A stretch of DNA of 64,000 nt, taken from assembly GCA_026874595.1 (NCBI GenBank), contig CM049320.1, positions 46,760,714 to 46,824,713 of the forward strand, given 5' to 3'. Each line of letters starts with the position of its first letter. Positions within the stretch are counted from its first letter, which is position 1. Below, piece by piece: positions 1 through 12,942 of the stretch. The stretch is from Sipunculus nudus. Its lineage: Eukaryota; Annelida; Sipuncula; Golfingiida; Sipunculidae. The notes under the pieces were generated by a model. The model searched no databases. It was given only the letters and a program-made list of their open reading frames with translations, and was not told where the DNA came from. Made by a program: the position numbers and the translations under genes.

Positions 1-525
1 TCTGTGGCAGTGACTATTTGCCAGTGCGACAATTAATAAGCTACAATTTTGTTTCAGTGACAATGTGCAACAATTAATGAGCTACAAGACTGTTGCAGTG
101 ACAAAGTGCCACAATTAAAAAGCTACAATACTGTCTCAGTGACAATGTGACGCAATTATTAAGCTATGATACTGTGGCAGTGACCATGTGCGACAATTTA
201 TGAGCTTCAATACTGTCACAGTGACTATATGCGACAATTAATAAGCTATTATACTGTCCCAGTGACTATGTGTTACAACTAATAAACTACACTATCGCAG
301 TGAAAATGTGTGACAATAAATAGGCTGTAATACTGTCGCAGTGACATTGTGAGACAATTAATAAGCTACAATACTGTTGCAGGGACTATATGCAACATTC
401 AATAAGCTATAATACTGTCACAGTGAATATATGCGATAACTAATAAGCTATTATACTGTCACAGTGACTGTATGTGACAATTAATAAGCTGCAATACTGT
501 CACAGTGACTACATGCAACAATTAA
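1..525. repeat. 41-bp satellite array, left part
   Basis: About thirteen diverged tandem copies of a roughly 41-bp monomer, recognisable by the recurring blocks acaattaataagctacaata and ctgtcgcagtgacta. The same monomer resumes at 2241, so this is the left half of one array interrupted by an inserted element. No open reading frame of interest is present. The array is cut by the window edge. Confidence 0.9.
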
Positions 526-2240
526 CTAGAATACGGGTAGTCGACAAGCGACTACTTGTATCCGCCTAAATCAGAGTGGAACGGGTGAAGTGTTGCATAT
601 CAGCATGGATGTCTGCAGCCAAATTGTGTATGTAGGTTGCGCTACCTACCAAAAAATCCAGAAAGCCGTCCAAGTTGTATACATATGCAAAATTTAAGGC
701 AGATAAGTCAAACCACTATATTGTATATGAGTGATTTTTGCCCTTGGCAGACAAACAGATGGACGCTGTGCAAAAAAGGGTTGCAGGTGGCGCCACCAGT
801 TTAGCGTATGATAAAGAGCTTTGTGAGAACTATACACATGCAAAATTTTGGCCCAATTGGTCAAACGGTTCCCTAGATATGAGCTTGGATGTCTGCAGCG
901 TAAACTTGATTGTAGGTGGCGCCACCTGTCATAAAATCAGAAAAGCTATCCAGGATGTATAAGCATGCAGAATTTCAGGTGAATTAGTCAAACCACTGCA
1001 GAGATATGAGTGATTTTAACCCAAGGCAGACGAACAGCTGGACACTGTGCAAACATGGTTGCAGGTGGTGCCACCATTTTTTGTGTATGTTATAAAGCTC
1101 TCCAAGGGCTACATTTGTGCAAAAAAATTTTCCTGATCAATCAAACGGTTCCTGAGATATGAGCTTGGATGTCTGCAGCGTAAACATGAATGTAGGTGGC
1201 GCCACCTGTCATAAAATCAGAAAAGCTATCCAGGATGTATACGCATGCCAAATTTCAGGTGAATTAGTCAAGTCACTGCAGAGATATGAGTGATTTTAAC
1301 CCAAGGCAGACAAACAGATGGACACTGTACAAACATGGTTGCAGGTAGCGGCACCATTTTTGGTGTATGTTATAAAGCTCTCCAAGGGCTACATTTGTGC
1401 AAAAGAATTTTCCTGATCGGTCAAACGGTTCCCGAGATATGAGCTTGGATGTCTGCAGCGTAAACGTGAATGTAGGTGGCGCCACCTGTCATAAAATCAG
1501 ATAAGCTATCCAGGATGTATACGCATGCCAAATTTCAGGTGAATTAGTCAAGTCACTGCAGAGATATGAGTGATTTTAACCCAAGGCAGACGAACAGATG
1601 GACACTGTGCAAACATGGTTGCAGGTGGCGCCACCATTTTTGGTGTATGTTATAAAGCTCTCCAAGGGCTACATTTGTGCAAAAGAATTTTCCTGATCGG
1701 TCAAACGGTTCCCGAGATATGAGCTTGGATGTCTGCAGCGTCAACGTAAATGTAGGTGGCGCCACCTGTCATAAAATCAGAAAAGCTATCCAGGATGTTT
1801 GCGCATGCCGAATTTCAGGTGAATTAGTCAAGTCACTGCAGAGATATGAGTGATTTTAACCCAAGGCAGACGAACAGATGGACACTGTGCAAACATGGTT
1901 GCAGGTGGCGCCACCATTTTTGGTGTATGTTATAAAGCTCCCCGAGGGCTACATTTGTGCAAAAAAATTTTCCTGATCGGTCAAACGGTTCCCGAGATAT
2001 GTGGGTTTATGTGTGGAAACAGACGCACAAACGGACGCAGAGCGCAGAGGAAAGGTCAGAGGTCAAAACAAAATCGGGGCGCAGCAGTTCACATGTGACC
2101 CGAACATAATCCCGGGTTTCGGAAAATTCCGCCCAGCGGTTACGGAGGAGTTCTCCGGACACCTACGCGGCGGCGGCGGCGGCGGCGGCGGCCAGCTGAA
2201 AACATAGTATCCGCAAAACTCTGTTTTGGCGGATACAATT
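526..2240 (+). mobile_element. Pearl/Helentron-like non-autonomous element, copy 1
   Basis: The element begins with CTAGA followed by a small hairpin (tagtcgacaagcgacta). It has a subterminal inverted repeat (cttgtatccgcc at 555-566 against ggcggatacaa at 2228-2238) and ends in a hairpin made of tatccgc and gcggata. The core is built from roughly 140-bp units containing GGTGGCGCCACC, arranged as 280-bp dimers (phase marks at 1001, 1281, 1561, 1841). A short GGC-repeat tract lies at 2167-2192. This resembles bivalve pearl elements and Helentron-associated elements: 5' and 3' hairpins, tandem core and no obvious long target duplication. No transposase is encoded. Short open frames inside it are repeat by-products. 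Confidence 0.75.
1001..1990. repeat. 280-bp tandem core repeat
   Basis: The phrase gagatatgagtgattttaac recurs at 1001, 1281, 1561 and 1841, an exact 280-bp spacing. Each period contains two related half-units, each centred on GGTGGCGCCACC or a one-base variant. The copies are nearly identical, which implies recent unequal exchange inside the mobile element. Confidence 0.9.
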
Positions 2241-2515
2241 AGCTACAATACTGTCTTAGTGACAATGTGGGACAAGAAATCAGCTACAATACTGTCGCAG
2301 TGATAATGTGTGACAATTAAAAAGCTACAATCTGTCGCAGTGACAATGTGTGATAATCAATAAGGTACAATGCTGTCCCAGTGAGAATGTACAACAGTAC
2401 ACACCACAGTAGATATCCTAAATCTGCGACAGTGTTCCACAATAAATAAGCTACAATACTGCCACAGTGACTATTGTGCCAGTGCGACAGTTAATAAGCT
2501 ACAATAGTGTCGCAG
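2241..2515. repeat. 41-bp satellite array, right part
   Basis: The 41-bp monomer seen at 1-525 continues here for about six diverged copies (agctacaatactgtcgcagtgacaatgtg). Together with the left part it brackets the element at 526-2240. Confidence 0.85.
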
Positions 2516-5500
2516 GTCTTTCTGTCATCGTCGTCTTTATAAGTGCTGCCATTACAAACATCTCAAAGTAACAAGCACTGTCGTTGTCATTGTCATTGGC
2601 AGAAGCTGCAAGGAGGGAGCTTTACTCGATCTGACTGTCATCAAAGTCAGTGCTGCCACCACAACTCTCCTCATTGGCAGTAATGCCTCCATAAACTACT
2701 CCAAGCGGTCAACATTGTTGGCAGCGAAGTTGGTGGGCACAACAGGGAGAAAGCTACAGTTTTGCTGTCGTTGTCATCTGTGTTAGTGCTGCTGCCACAA
2801 ACATATCCTACAAACAAGCACTGTCATCATCATTGGCAGAAGCTACAGGGAGGGTGCTTTACTCTGACTGTTGTTGTCGGCAGTGCTACTGCAACAAACT
2901 ACTCCAAGAGGCAAGCACTGTCATTGTCGTCATTGGCAGAAGCAACAGGGAAGGAGCTTTGCTGTGACTGTTGTAGTCATCAGTGCTGCTACCACAAACT
3001 GTCGTCTTCATCAGTGCTGGCCCCACAAACTACTCTGAGAGGCCAGCACTGTCGTTGTCTTTGTCACTGGCAGAAGCCACAGGGAAGAAGCTTTGCTGTG
3101 ACTGTCGTCATCAGTGCTGCTACCACAAGCTGTTGTCGACGTCAGTGTTCCTGCCACAAACTACTCCAAGGGGCCAGCACTGTCGTCATCATCGTCACTG
3201 GCAGGAGCAACAGGGAAGGAGCTTTAATGTGACTGTTGTCATCTACTGCTGCTACCACAAACTGTCGTCTTCGGCGTTGCTGCCGCCATAAACTACGCCA
3301 AGAGGCCAGCACTGTCGTCGTCATCTTCGTCATTGGCAGAACCAACAGGGAGGCAGCTGTGCTGTGACTGTCGTCGTCAGCAGTGCTGCTGCCACAAACT
3401 ACTCCAAGAAGCCAGCACTGACTTAGTCGTCGTCATTTGCAGAACCAACTGGGAGGCAGCTTTGCTGTGACTGTCGTCGTCGGCAGTGCTGCCGCCACAA
3501 ACTACTCCAAGAGGCCAGCACTGTTGTCTTCGTCGTTCTCATTGGCAGAACCAACAGGGAGACAGCTTTGCTGTGACTGTCGTCGTCAGCAGTGCTGCTG
3601 CCACAAACTACTCCAAGAAGCCATCACTGTCTTCGTCGTCGTCATTGGCAGAATCAACAGGGAGGCAGCTTTGCTGTGACTGTCGTCGTCGGCAGTGCTG
3701 CCACCACAACTACTCCAAGAAGCCAGCACTGTCGTCGTCGTCATTGGCAGAACCAACAGGGAGGCAGCTGTGCTGTGACTGTCGTTGTCGGCAGTTCTGC
3801 CGCTGCAAGCATCTCATTGAAACAAGCACTGTTGTCATCGTCGTCATTGGCAGAACAAACAGGGAGTAAGCTTTGCTGTGACTGTCGTCGTCGGCAGTGC
3901 TGCCCCCACAAACTATTCCAAGAGGTAGCACTGTCGTCGTCGTCGTCCTCATTGGCAGAACCAACAGGGAGACAGCTTTGCTGTGACTGTCATCGTCAGC
4001 AGTGCTGCTGCCACAAACTACTCCAAGAAGCCAGCACTGTCGTCATCGTCATTGGCAGAACCAACAGGGAGGCAGCTTTGTTGTGACTGTCGTTGTCGGC
4101 AGTTCTGCCGCTGCAAGCATCTCATTGAAACAAGCACTGTCGTCATCGTCGTCATTGGCAGAACAAACAGGGAGTAAGCTTTGCTGTGACTGTCGTTGTC
4201 GGCAGTTCTGCCGCTGCAAGCATCTCATTGAAACAAGCACTGTCGTCATCGTTGTCATTGGCAGAACAAACAGGGAGTAAGCTTTGCTGTGACTGTCGTC
4301 GTCGGCAGTGCTGCCACCACAAACTACTCCAAGAGGCCAGCACTGTCGTCGTCGTCATTGGCAGACAGCTTTGCTGTGACTGTTGTTGGCAGTGCTGCCG
4401 CCACAAACTACTCCAAGAGGCCAGCACTGTCGTCATCATCTTCGTCATTGGTGGAACCAACAGGGAGGCAGCTGTGCTGTGACTGTCGTCGTCGGCAGTG
4501 CTGATGCCACAAACTACTCCAAGAAGCCAGCACTGTCGTCGTCGTCATTTGCAGAACAGACAGGGAGGCAGCTTTGCTGTGACTGTCGTCGTCGGCAGTG
4601 CTGCCGCCACAAACTACTCCAAGAGGCCAGCACTGTCGTCGTCATCTTCGTCATTGGCAGAACCAACAGGGAGGCAGCTGTGCTGTGACTGTCGTCGTCG
4701 GCAGTGCTGCTGCCACAAACTACTCCAAGAAGCCAGCACTGACTTCGTTGTCGTCATTTGCAGAACCAACAGGGAGGCAGCTTTGCTGTGACTGTCGTCA
4801 TCGGCAGTGCTGCTGCCACAAACTACTCCAAGAAGCCAGCACTGTCGTCGTCGTCGTCATTGGCAGAATCAACAGGGAGGCAGCTTTGCTGTGACTGTTG
4901 TCGTCGGCAGTGCTGCCACCACAACTACTCCAAGAGACCAGCACTGTCGTCGTCGTCATTAGCAGAACCAACAGGGAGGCAGCTGTGCTGTGACTGTCGT
5001 CATCAGCAGTGCTCCAAGAAGCCAGCACTGTCGTCATCGTCGTCATTGGCGGAACCAACAGGGAGGCAGCTTTGCTGTGACTGTCGTAGTCGGCAGTGCT
5101 GCCCCCACAAACTATTCCAAGAGGTAGCACTGTCGTCGTCGTCGTCCTCATTGGCAGAACCAACAGGGAGACAGCTTTGCTGTGACTGTCGTCGTCAGCA
5201 GTGCTGCTGCCACAAACTACTCCAAGAAGCCAGCACTGTCGTCATCGTCATTGGCAGAACAAACAGGGAGGCAGCTTTGCTGTGACTGTCGTTGTCGGCA
5301 GTTCTGCCGCTGCAAGCATCTCATTGAAACAAGCACTGTCGTCATCGTCGTCATTGGCAGAACAAACAGGGAGTAAGCTTTGCTGTGACTGTCGTTGTCG
5401 GCAGTTCTGCCGCTGCAAGCATCTCATTGAAACAAGCACTGTCGTCATCGTCGTCATTGGCAGAACAAACAGGGAGTAAGCTTTGCTGTGACTGTCGTCG

Positions 5501-5880
5501 TCTGCAGTGCTGCCACCACAAACTACTCCAAGAGGCCAGCACTGTCGTCGTCGTCATTGGCAGACAGCTTTGCTGTGACTGTTGTTGGCAGTGCTGCCGC
5601 CAAAACTACTCCAAGAGGCCAGCACTGTCGGCGTCATCTTCGTCATTGGCGGAACCAACAGGGAGGCAGCTGTGCTGTGACTGTCGTCGTCGGCAGTGCT
5701 GATGCCACAAACTACTCCAAGAAGCCAGCACTGTCATCGTCGTCATTTGCAGAACAGACAGGGAGGCAGCTGTGCTGTGACTGTCGTCATCGGCAGTGCT
5801 GATGCCACAAACTACTCCAAGAAGCCAGCACTGTCGTCGTCATTTGCAGAACCGACAGGGAGGCAGCTTTGCTGTGACTG

Positions 5881-8079
5881 TCGTCGTCAGATGTGCTGCT
5901 GCCACAAACTACTCCAAGAAGCCAGCACTGTCGTCGTCGTCGTCATTGGCAGAATCAACAGGGAGGCAGCTGTGCTGTGACTGTCGTCATCAGCAGTGCT
6001 CCAAGAAGCCAGCACTGTCGTCGTCGTCGTCATTGGCGGAACCAACAGGGAGGCAGCTTTGCTGTGACTGTCGTCGTCGGCAGTGCTGCCCCCACAAACT
6101 ATTCCAAGAGGTAGCACTGTCGTCGTCGTCGTCCTCATTGGCAGAACCAACAGGGAGACAGCTTTGCTGTGACTGTCATCGTCAGCAGTGCTGCTGCCAC
6201 AAACTACTCCAAGAAGCCAGCACTGTCGTCATCGTCATTGGCAGAACCAACAGGGAGGCAGCTTTGTTGTGACTCGTTGTCGGCAGTTCTGCCGCTGCAA
6301 GCATCTCATTGAAACAAGCACTGTCGTCATCGTCGTCATTGGCAGAACAAACAGGGAGTAAGCTTTGCTGTGACTGTCGTTGTCGGCAGTTCTGCCGCTG
6401 CAAGCATCTCATTGAAACAAGCACTGTCGTCATCGTCGTCATTGGCAGAACAAACAGGGAGTAAGCTTTGCTGTGACTGTCGTCGTCGGCAGTGCTGCCA
6501 CCACAAACTACTCCAAGAGGCCAGCACTGTCGTCGTCGTCATTGGCAGACAGCTTTGCTGTGACTGTTGTTGGCAGTGCTGCCGCCACAAACTACTCCAA
6601 GAGGCCAGCACTGTCGTCGTCATCTTCGTCATTGGCGGAACCAACAGGGAGGCAGCTGTGCTGTGACTGTCGTCGTCGGCAGTGCTGATGCCACAAACTA
6701 CTCCAAGAAGCCAGCACTGTCGTCGTCGTCATTTGCAGAACCGACAGGGAGGCAGCTTTGCTGTGACTGTCGTCGTCGGCAGTGCTGCCGCCACAAACTA
6801 CTCCAAGAGGCCAGCACTGTCATCGTCATCTTCGTCATTGGCAGAACCAACAGGGAGGCAGCTGTGCTGTGACTGTCGTCGTCGGCAGTGCTGCTGCCAC
6901 AAACTACTCCAAGAAGCCAGCACTGACTTCGTCGTCGTCATTTGCAGAACCAACAGGGAGGCAGCTTTGCTGTGACTGTCGTCATCGGCAGTGCTGCTGC
7001 CACAAACTACTCCAAGAGGCCAGCACATTGTCGTCGTCATCCTCATTGGCAGAACCAACAGGGAGACAGCTTTGCTGTGACTGTCGTCGTCAGCAGTGCT
7101 GCTGCCACAAACTACTCCAAGAAGCCAGCACTGTCGTTGTCGTCGTCATTGGCAGAATCAACAGGGAGGCAGCTTTGCTGTGACTGTTGTCGTCGGCAGT
7201 GCTGCCACCACAACTACTCCAAGAGACCAGCACTGTCGTCGTCGTCATTGGCAGAAGCAACAGGGAGGCAGCTGTGCTGTGACTGTCGTCATCAGCAGTG
7301 CTCCAAGAAGCCAGCACTGTCGTCATCGTCGTCATTGGCGGAACCAATAGGGAGGCAGCTTTGCTGTGACTGTCGTCGTCGGCAGTGCTGCCCCCACAAA
7401 CTATTCCAAGAGGTAGCACTGTCGTCGTCGTCGTCCTCATTGGCAGAACCAACAGGGAGACAGCTTTGCTGTGACTGTCGTCGTCAGCAGTGCTGCTGCC
7501 ACAAACTACTCCAAGAAGCCAGCACTGTCGTCATCGTCATTGGCAGAACCAACAGGGAGGCAGCTTTGCTGTGACTGTTGTTGTTGGCAGTTCTGCCGCT
7601 GCAAGCATTTCATTGAAACAAGCACTGTCGTCATCGTCGTCATTGGCAGAACCAACAGGGAGGCAGCTTTGCTGTGACTGTCGTCGTCGGCAGTGCTGCT
7701 GCCACAAACTACTCCAAGAGGCCAGCACTGTCGTCGTCGTCATTGGCAGACAGCTTTGCTGTGACTGTTGTTGGCAGTGCTGCCGCCACAAACTACTCCA
7801 AGAGGCCAGCACTGTCGTCGTCATCTTCATCATTGGCAGAACCAACAGGGAGGCAGCTGTGCTGTGACTGTCGTTGTCGGCAGTGCTGCTGCCACAAACT
7901 ACTCCAAGAAGCCAGCACTGTCGTCGTCGTCGTCATTTGCAGAACCAACAGGGAGGCAGCTTTGCTGTGACTGTCGTTGTCGGCAGTGCTGCTGCCACGA
8001 ACTACTCCAAGAGGCCAGCACTGTCGTCGTCATCGTCCTCATTGGCAGAAACAACAGGGAGACAGCTTTGCTGTGACTG
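5881..8079. repeat. 2,199-bp higher-order repeat, copy 1
   Basis: A block of about 22 satellite monomers that recurs 2,199 bp further on with almost no differences. Many corresponding open frames in the two blocks translate identically, including a 210-codon one at 6942 and 9141. The block starts at the distinctive gtcgtcagatgtgctgctgc variant. Confidence 0.85.
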
Positions 8080-10278
8080 TCGTCGTCAGATGTGCTGCTG
8101 CCACAAACTACTCCAAGAAGCCAGCACTGTTGTCGTCGTCGTCATTGGCAGAATCAACAGGGAGGCAGCTGTGCTGTGACTGTCGTCATCAGCAGTGCTC
8201 CAAGAAGCCAGCACTGTCGTCGTTGTCGTCATTGGCGGAACCAACAGGGAGGCAGCTTTGCTGTAACTGTCGTCGTCGGCAGTGCTGCCCCCACAAACTA
8301 TTCCAAGAGGTAGCACTGTCGTCGTCGTCGTCCTCATTGGCAGAACCAACAGGGAGACAGCTTTGCTGTGACTGTCATCGTCAGCAGTGCTGCTGCCACA
8401 AACTACTCCAAGAAGCCAGCACTGTCGTCATCGTCATTGGCAGAACCAACAGGGAGGCAGCTTTGTTGTGACTCGTTGTCGGCAGTTCTGCCGCTGCAAG
8501 CATCTCATTGAAACAAGCACTGTCGTCATCGTCGTCATTGGCAGAACAAACAGGGAGTAAGCTTTGCTGTGACTGTCGTTGTCGGCAGTTCTGCCGCTGC
8601 AAGCATCTCATTGAAACAAGCACTGTCGTCATCGTCGTCATTGGCAGAACAAACAGGGAGTAAGCTTTGCTGTGACTGTCGTCGTCGGCAGTGCTGCCAC
8701 CACAAACTACTCCAAGAGGCCAGCACTGTCGTCGTCGTCATTGGCAGACAGCTTTGCTGTGACTGTTGTTGGCAGTGCTGCCGCCACAAACTACTCCAAG
8801 AGGCCAGCACTGTCGTCGTCATCTTCGTCATTGGCGGAACCAACAGGGAGGCAGCTGTGCTGTGACTGTCGTCGTCGGCAGTGCTGATGCCACAAACTAC
8901 TCCAAGAAGCCAGCACTGTCGTCGTCGTCATTTGCAGAACCGACAGGGAGGCAGCTTTGCTGTGACTGTCGTCGTCGGCAGTGCTGCCGCCACAAACTAC
9001 TCCAAGAGGCCAGCACTGTCATCGTCATCTTCGTCATTGGCAGAACCAACAGGGAGGCAGCTGTGCTGTGACTGTCGTCGTCGGCAGTGCTGCTGCCACA
9101 AACTACTCCAAGAAGCCAGCACTGACTTCGTCGTCGTCATTTGCAGAACCAACAGGGAGGCAGCTTTGCTGTGACTGTCGTCATCGGCAGTGCTGCTGCC
9201 ACAAACTACTCCAAGAGGCCAGCACATTGTCGTCGTCATCCTCATTGGCAGAACCAACAGGGAGACAGCTTTGCTGTGACTGTCGTCGTCAGCAGTGCTG
9301 CTGCCACAAACTACTCCAAGAAGCCAGCACTGTCGTTGTCGTCGTCATTGGCAGAATCAACAGGGAGGCAGCTTTGCTGTGACTGTTGTCGTCGGCAGTG
9401 CTGCCACCACAACTACTCCAAGAGACCAGCACTGTCGTCGTCGTCATTGGCAGAAGCAACAGGGAGGCAGCTGTGCTGTGACTGTCGTCATCAGCAGTGC
9501 TCCAAGAAGCCAGCACTGTCGTCATCGTCGTCATTGGCGGAACCAATAGGGAGGCAGCTTTGCTGTGACTGTCGTCGTCGGCAGTGCTGCCCCCACAAAC
9601 TATTCCAAGAGGTAGCACTGTCGTCGTCGTCGTCCTCATTGGCAGAACCAACAGGGAGACAGCTTTGCTGTGACTGTCGTCGTCAGCAGTGCTGCTGCCA
9701 CAAACTACTCCAAGAAGCCAGCACTGTCGTCATCGTCATTGGCAGAACCAACAGGGAGGCAGCTTTGCTGTGACTGTTGTTGTTGGCAGTTCTGCCGCTG
9801 CAAGCATTTCATTGAAACAAGCACTGTCGTCATCGTCGTCATTGGCAGAACCAACAGGGAGGCAGCTTTGCTGTGACTGTCGTCGTCGGCAGTGCTGCTG
9901 CCACAAACTACTCCAAGAGGCCAGCACTGTCGTCGTCGTCATTGGCAGACAGCTTTGCTGTGACTGTTGTTGGCAGTGCTGCCGCCACAAACTACTCCAA
10001 GAGGCCAGCACTGTCGTCGTCATCTTCATCATTGGCAGAACCAACAGGGAGGCAGCTGTGCTGTGACTGTCGTTGTCGGCAGTGCTGCTGCCACAAACTA
10101 CTCCAAGAAGCCAGCACTGTCGTCGTCGTCGTCATTTGCAGAACCAACAGGGAGGCAGCTTTGCTGTGACTGTCGTTGTCGGCAGTGCTGCTGCCACGAA
10201 CTACTCCAAGAGGCCAGCACTGTCGTCGTCATCGTCCTCATTGGCAGAAACAACAGGGAGACAGCTTTGCTGTGACTG
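8080..10278. repeat. 2,199-bp higher-order repeat, copy 2
   Basis: Second copy of the 22-monomer block. A third, partial copy starts at 10279 (same gtcgtcagatg junction) and stays in register to about 10560 before joining a different monomer order. Only a handful of base differences separate copies 1 and 2. Confidence 0.85.
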
Positions 10279-11099
10279 TCGTCGTCAGATGTGCTGCTGC
10301 CACAAACTACTCCAAGAAGCCAGCACTGTCGTCGTCGTCGTCATTGGCAGAATCAACAGGGAGGCAGCTGTGCTGTGACTGTCGTCATCAGCAGTGCTCC
10401 AAGAAGCCAGCACTGTCGTCGTTGTCGTCATTGGCGGAACCAACAGGGAGGCAGCTTTGCTGTAACTGTCGTCGTCGGCAGTGCTGCCCCCACAAACTAT
10501 TCCAAGAGGTAGCACTGTCGTCGTCGTCGTCCTCATTGGCAGAACCAACAGGGAGACAGCTTTGCTGTGACTGTCGTCGTCAGCAGTGCTGCTGCCACAA
10601 ACTACTCCAAGAAGCCAGCACTGTCATCATCGTCATTGGCAGAACCAACAGGGAGGCAGCTTTGCTGTGACTGTTGTTGTCGGCAGTTCTGCCGCTGCAA
10701 GCATTTCATTGAAACAAGCACTGTCGTCATCGTCGTCATTGGCAGAACAAACAGGGAGTAAGCTTTGCTGCGACTGTCGTCGTCGGCAGTGCTGCTGCCA
10801 CAAACTACTCCAAGAGGCCAGCACTGTCGTCGTCGTCATTGGCAGACAGCTTTGCTGTGACTGTTGTTGGCAGTGCTGCCGCCACAAACTACTCCAAGAG
10901 GCCAGCACTGTCGTCGTCATCTTCGTCATTGGCAGAACCAACAGGGAGGCAGCTGTGCTGTGACTGTCGTTGTCGGCAGTGCTGCTGCCACAAACTACTC
11001 CAAGAAGCCAGCACTGTCGTCGTCGTAGTCATTTGCAGAACCAACAGGGAGGCAGCTTTGCTGTGACTGTCGTCGTCGGCAGTGCTGCCGCCACGAACT

Positions 11100-12557
11100 A
11101 CTCCAAGAGGCCAGCACTGTCGTCGTCGTCGTCCTCATTGGCAGAACCAACAGGGAGACAGCTTTGCTGTGACTGTCGTCGTCAGATGTGCTGCTGCCAC
11201 AAACTACTCCAAGAAGCCAGCACTGTCGTCGTCGTCGTCATTGGCAGAATCAACAGGGAGGCAGCTTTGCTGTGACTGTCGTCGTCAGCAGTGCTGCCAC
11301 CACAACTACTCCAAGAGGCCAGCACTGTCGTCGTAATCATTGGCAGAACCAACAGGGAGGCAGCTGTGCTGTGACTGTCGTCGTCAGCAGTGCTCCAAGA
11401 AGCCAGCACTGTAGTTGTCGTCGTCATTGGCCGAACCAAAAGGGAGGCAGCTTTGCTGTGGCTGTCATCGTCGGCAGTGCTGCCGCCACAAACTACTCCA
11501 AGAGGCCAGCACTGTCGTCATCGTCGTCATTGGCAGAACCAACAGGGAGGCAGCTGTGCTGTGACTGTCGTCGTCGGCAGTGCTGCTGCCACAAACTACA
11601 CCAAGAAGGCAACACTGTCTGTCTTTGGCAGAACCAAAAGGGAGGCAGATTTGCTGTGACTGTCGTTGTCGGCAGTGCTGCTGCCACAAACTACTCCAAG
11701 AAGCCAGCACTGTCATCATCGTCATTGGCAGAACCAACAGGGAGGCAGCTTTGCTGTGACTGTTGTTGTCGGCAGTTCTGCCGCTGCAAGCATTTCATTG
11801 AAACAAGCACTGTCGTCATCGTCGTCATTGGCAGAACAAACAGGGAGTAAGCTTTGCTGCGACTGTCGTCGTCGGCAGTGCTGCTGCCACAAACTACTCC
11901 AAGAGGCCAGCACTGTCGTCGTCGTCATTGGCAGACAGCTTTGCTGTGACTGTTGTTGGCAGTGCTGCCGCCACAAACTACTCCAAGAGGCCAGCACTGT
12001 CGTCGTCGTCGTCCTCATTGGCAGAACCAACAGGGAGACAGCTTTGCTGTGACTGTCGTCGTCAGATGTGCTGCTGCCACAAACTACTCCAAGAAGCCAG
12101 CACTGTCGTCGTCGTCGTCATTGGCAGAATCAACAGGGAGGCAGCTTTGCTGTGACTGTCGTCGTCAGCAGTGCTGCCACCACAACTACTCCAAGAGGCC
12201 AGCACTGTCGTCGTAATCATTGGCAGAACCAACAGGGAGGCAGCTGTGCTGTGACTGTCGTCGTCAGCAGTGCTCCAAGAAGCCAGCACTGTAGTTGTCG
12301 TCGTCATTGGCCGAACCAAAAGGGAGGCAGCTTTGCTGTGGCTGTCATCGTCGGCAGTGCTGCCGCCACAAACTACTCCAAGAGGCCAGCACTGTCGTCA
12401 TCGTCGTCATTGGCAGAACCAACAGGGAGGCAGCTGTGCTGTGACTGTCGTCGTCGGCAGTGCTGCTGCCACAAACTACACCAAGAAGGCAACACTGTCT
12501 GTCTTTGGCAGAACCAAAAGGGAGGCAGATTTGCTGTGACTGTCGTTGTCGGCAGTT
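11100..12557. repeat. 880-bp segmental duplication inside the satellite
   Basis: The stretch 11100-11677 recurs at 11980-12557 at a constant offset of 880 bp, including rare variants such as the (gtc)gtaatcattggc and caccaagaaggcaacactg monomers. A further block near 10570-10910 recurs near 11659-12000 at an offset of about 1,089 bp. The two offsets show overlapping, successive duplications. Confidence 0.8.
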
Positions 12558-12752
12558 CTGCCGCTGCAAGCATCTCATTGAAACAAGCACTGTCGTCATC
12601 GTCGTCATTGGCAGAACCAACAGGGAGGCAGCTTTGCTGTGACTGTCGTCGTCGGCAGTGCTGCCGCCACAAACTACTCCAAGAGGCCAGCACTGTCGTC
12701 GTCGTTGTCATTGGCAGAACCAACAGGGAGGGAGCTGTGCTCTGATCTTCAT

Positions 12753-12942
12753 TGGCATTGTCAGTGCAGCCAGCTTGAGTGATCAATTGCTGGGTGGATG
12801 CAAAGGACATGGAGGTAGCCCCAATTTTTTGCATTAAATTTCATGATGCTAGCTCCAATCATTTTCAAAATAGTATGGGTTAATGTACAGAAGACAAACG
12901 ATGTCACACCATCGCATTAGATCACAGGTTAACTAAAAACTA
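12753..12942. repeat. Satellite edge and fragment of dispersed repeat
   Basis: After the last monomer, 12830-12935 matches the terminal segment of the dispersed repeat that follows (compare 14190-14295: dgatgctagctcc, agtatgggttaa, catcgcat..agctcacagg). No gene is seen. Confidence 0.6.

Larger units (their letters stand above)
2516..12752. repeat. ~100-bp GTC-rich satellite with higher-order structure
   Basis: About one hundred tandem copies of a roughly 100-bp monomer. Landmarks in each copy are attggcagaaccaacaggga, ggcagctttgctgtgactgt, a variable (gtc)n tract, ccacaaactactccaaga and ggccagcactgtc. A variant monomer carries gcaagcatctcattgaaaca instead. Left-edge copies (2516-3300) are the most diverged and the centre is homogenised, as expected for unequal crossing-over. 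The monomer is not a multiple of three and lacks conserved stops, so it produces many overlapping open frames on both strands. These are not genes. Confidence 0.95.

Noticed and set aside
2762-12834. Dozens of open frames of 60-225 codons on both strands in the GTC-rich satellite
   Set aside because: They are translations of the same ~100-bp monomer in shifting frames, overlap on both strands, and repeat with the 2,199-bp block. The pattern is explained by the satellite and no codon-level constraint is visible.
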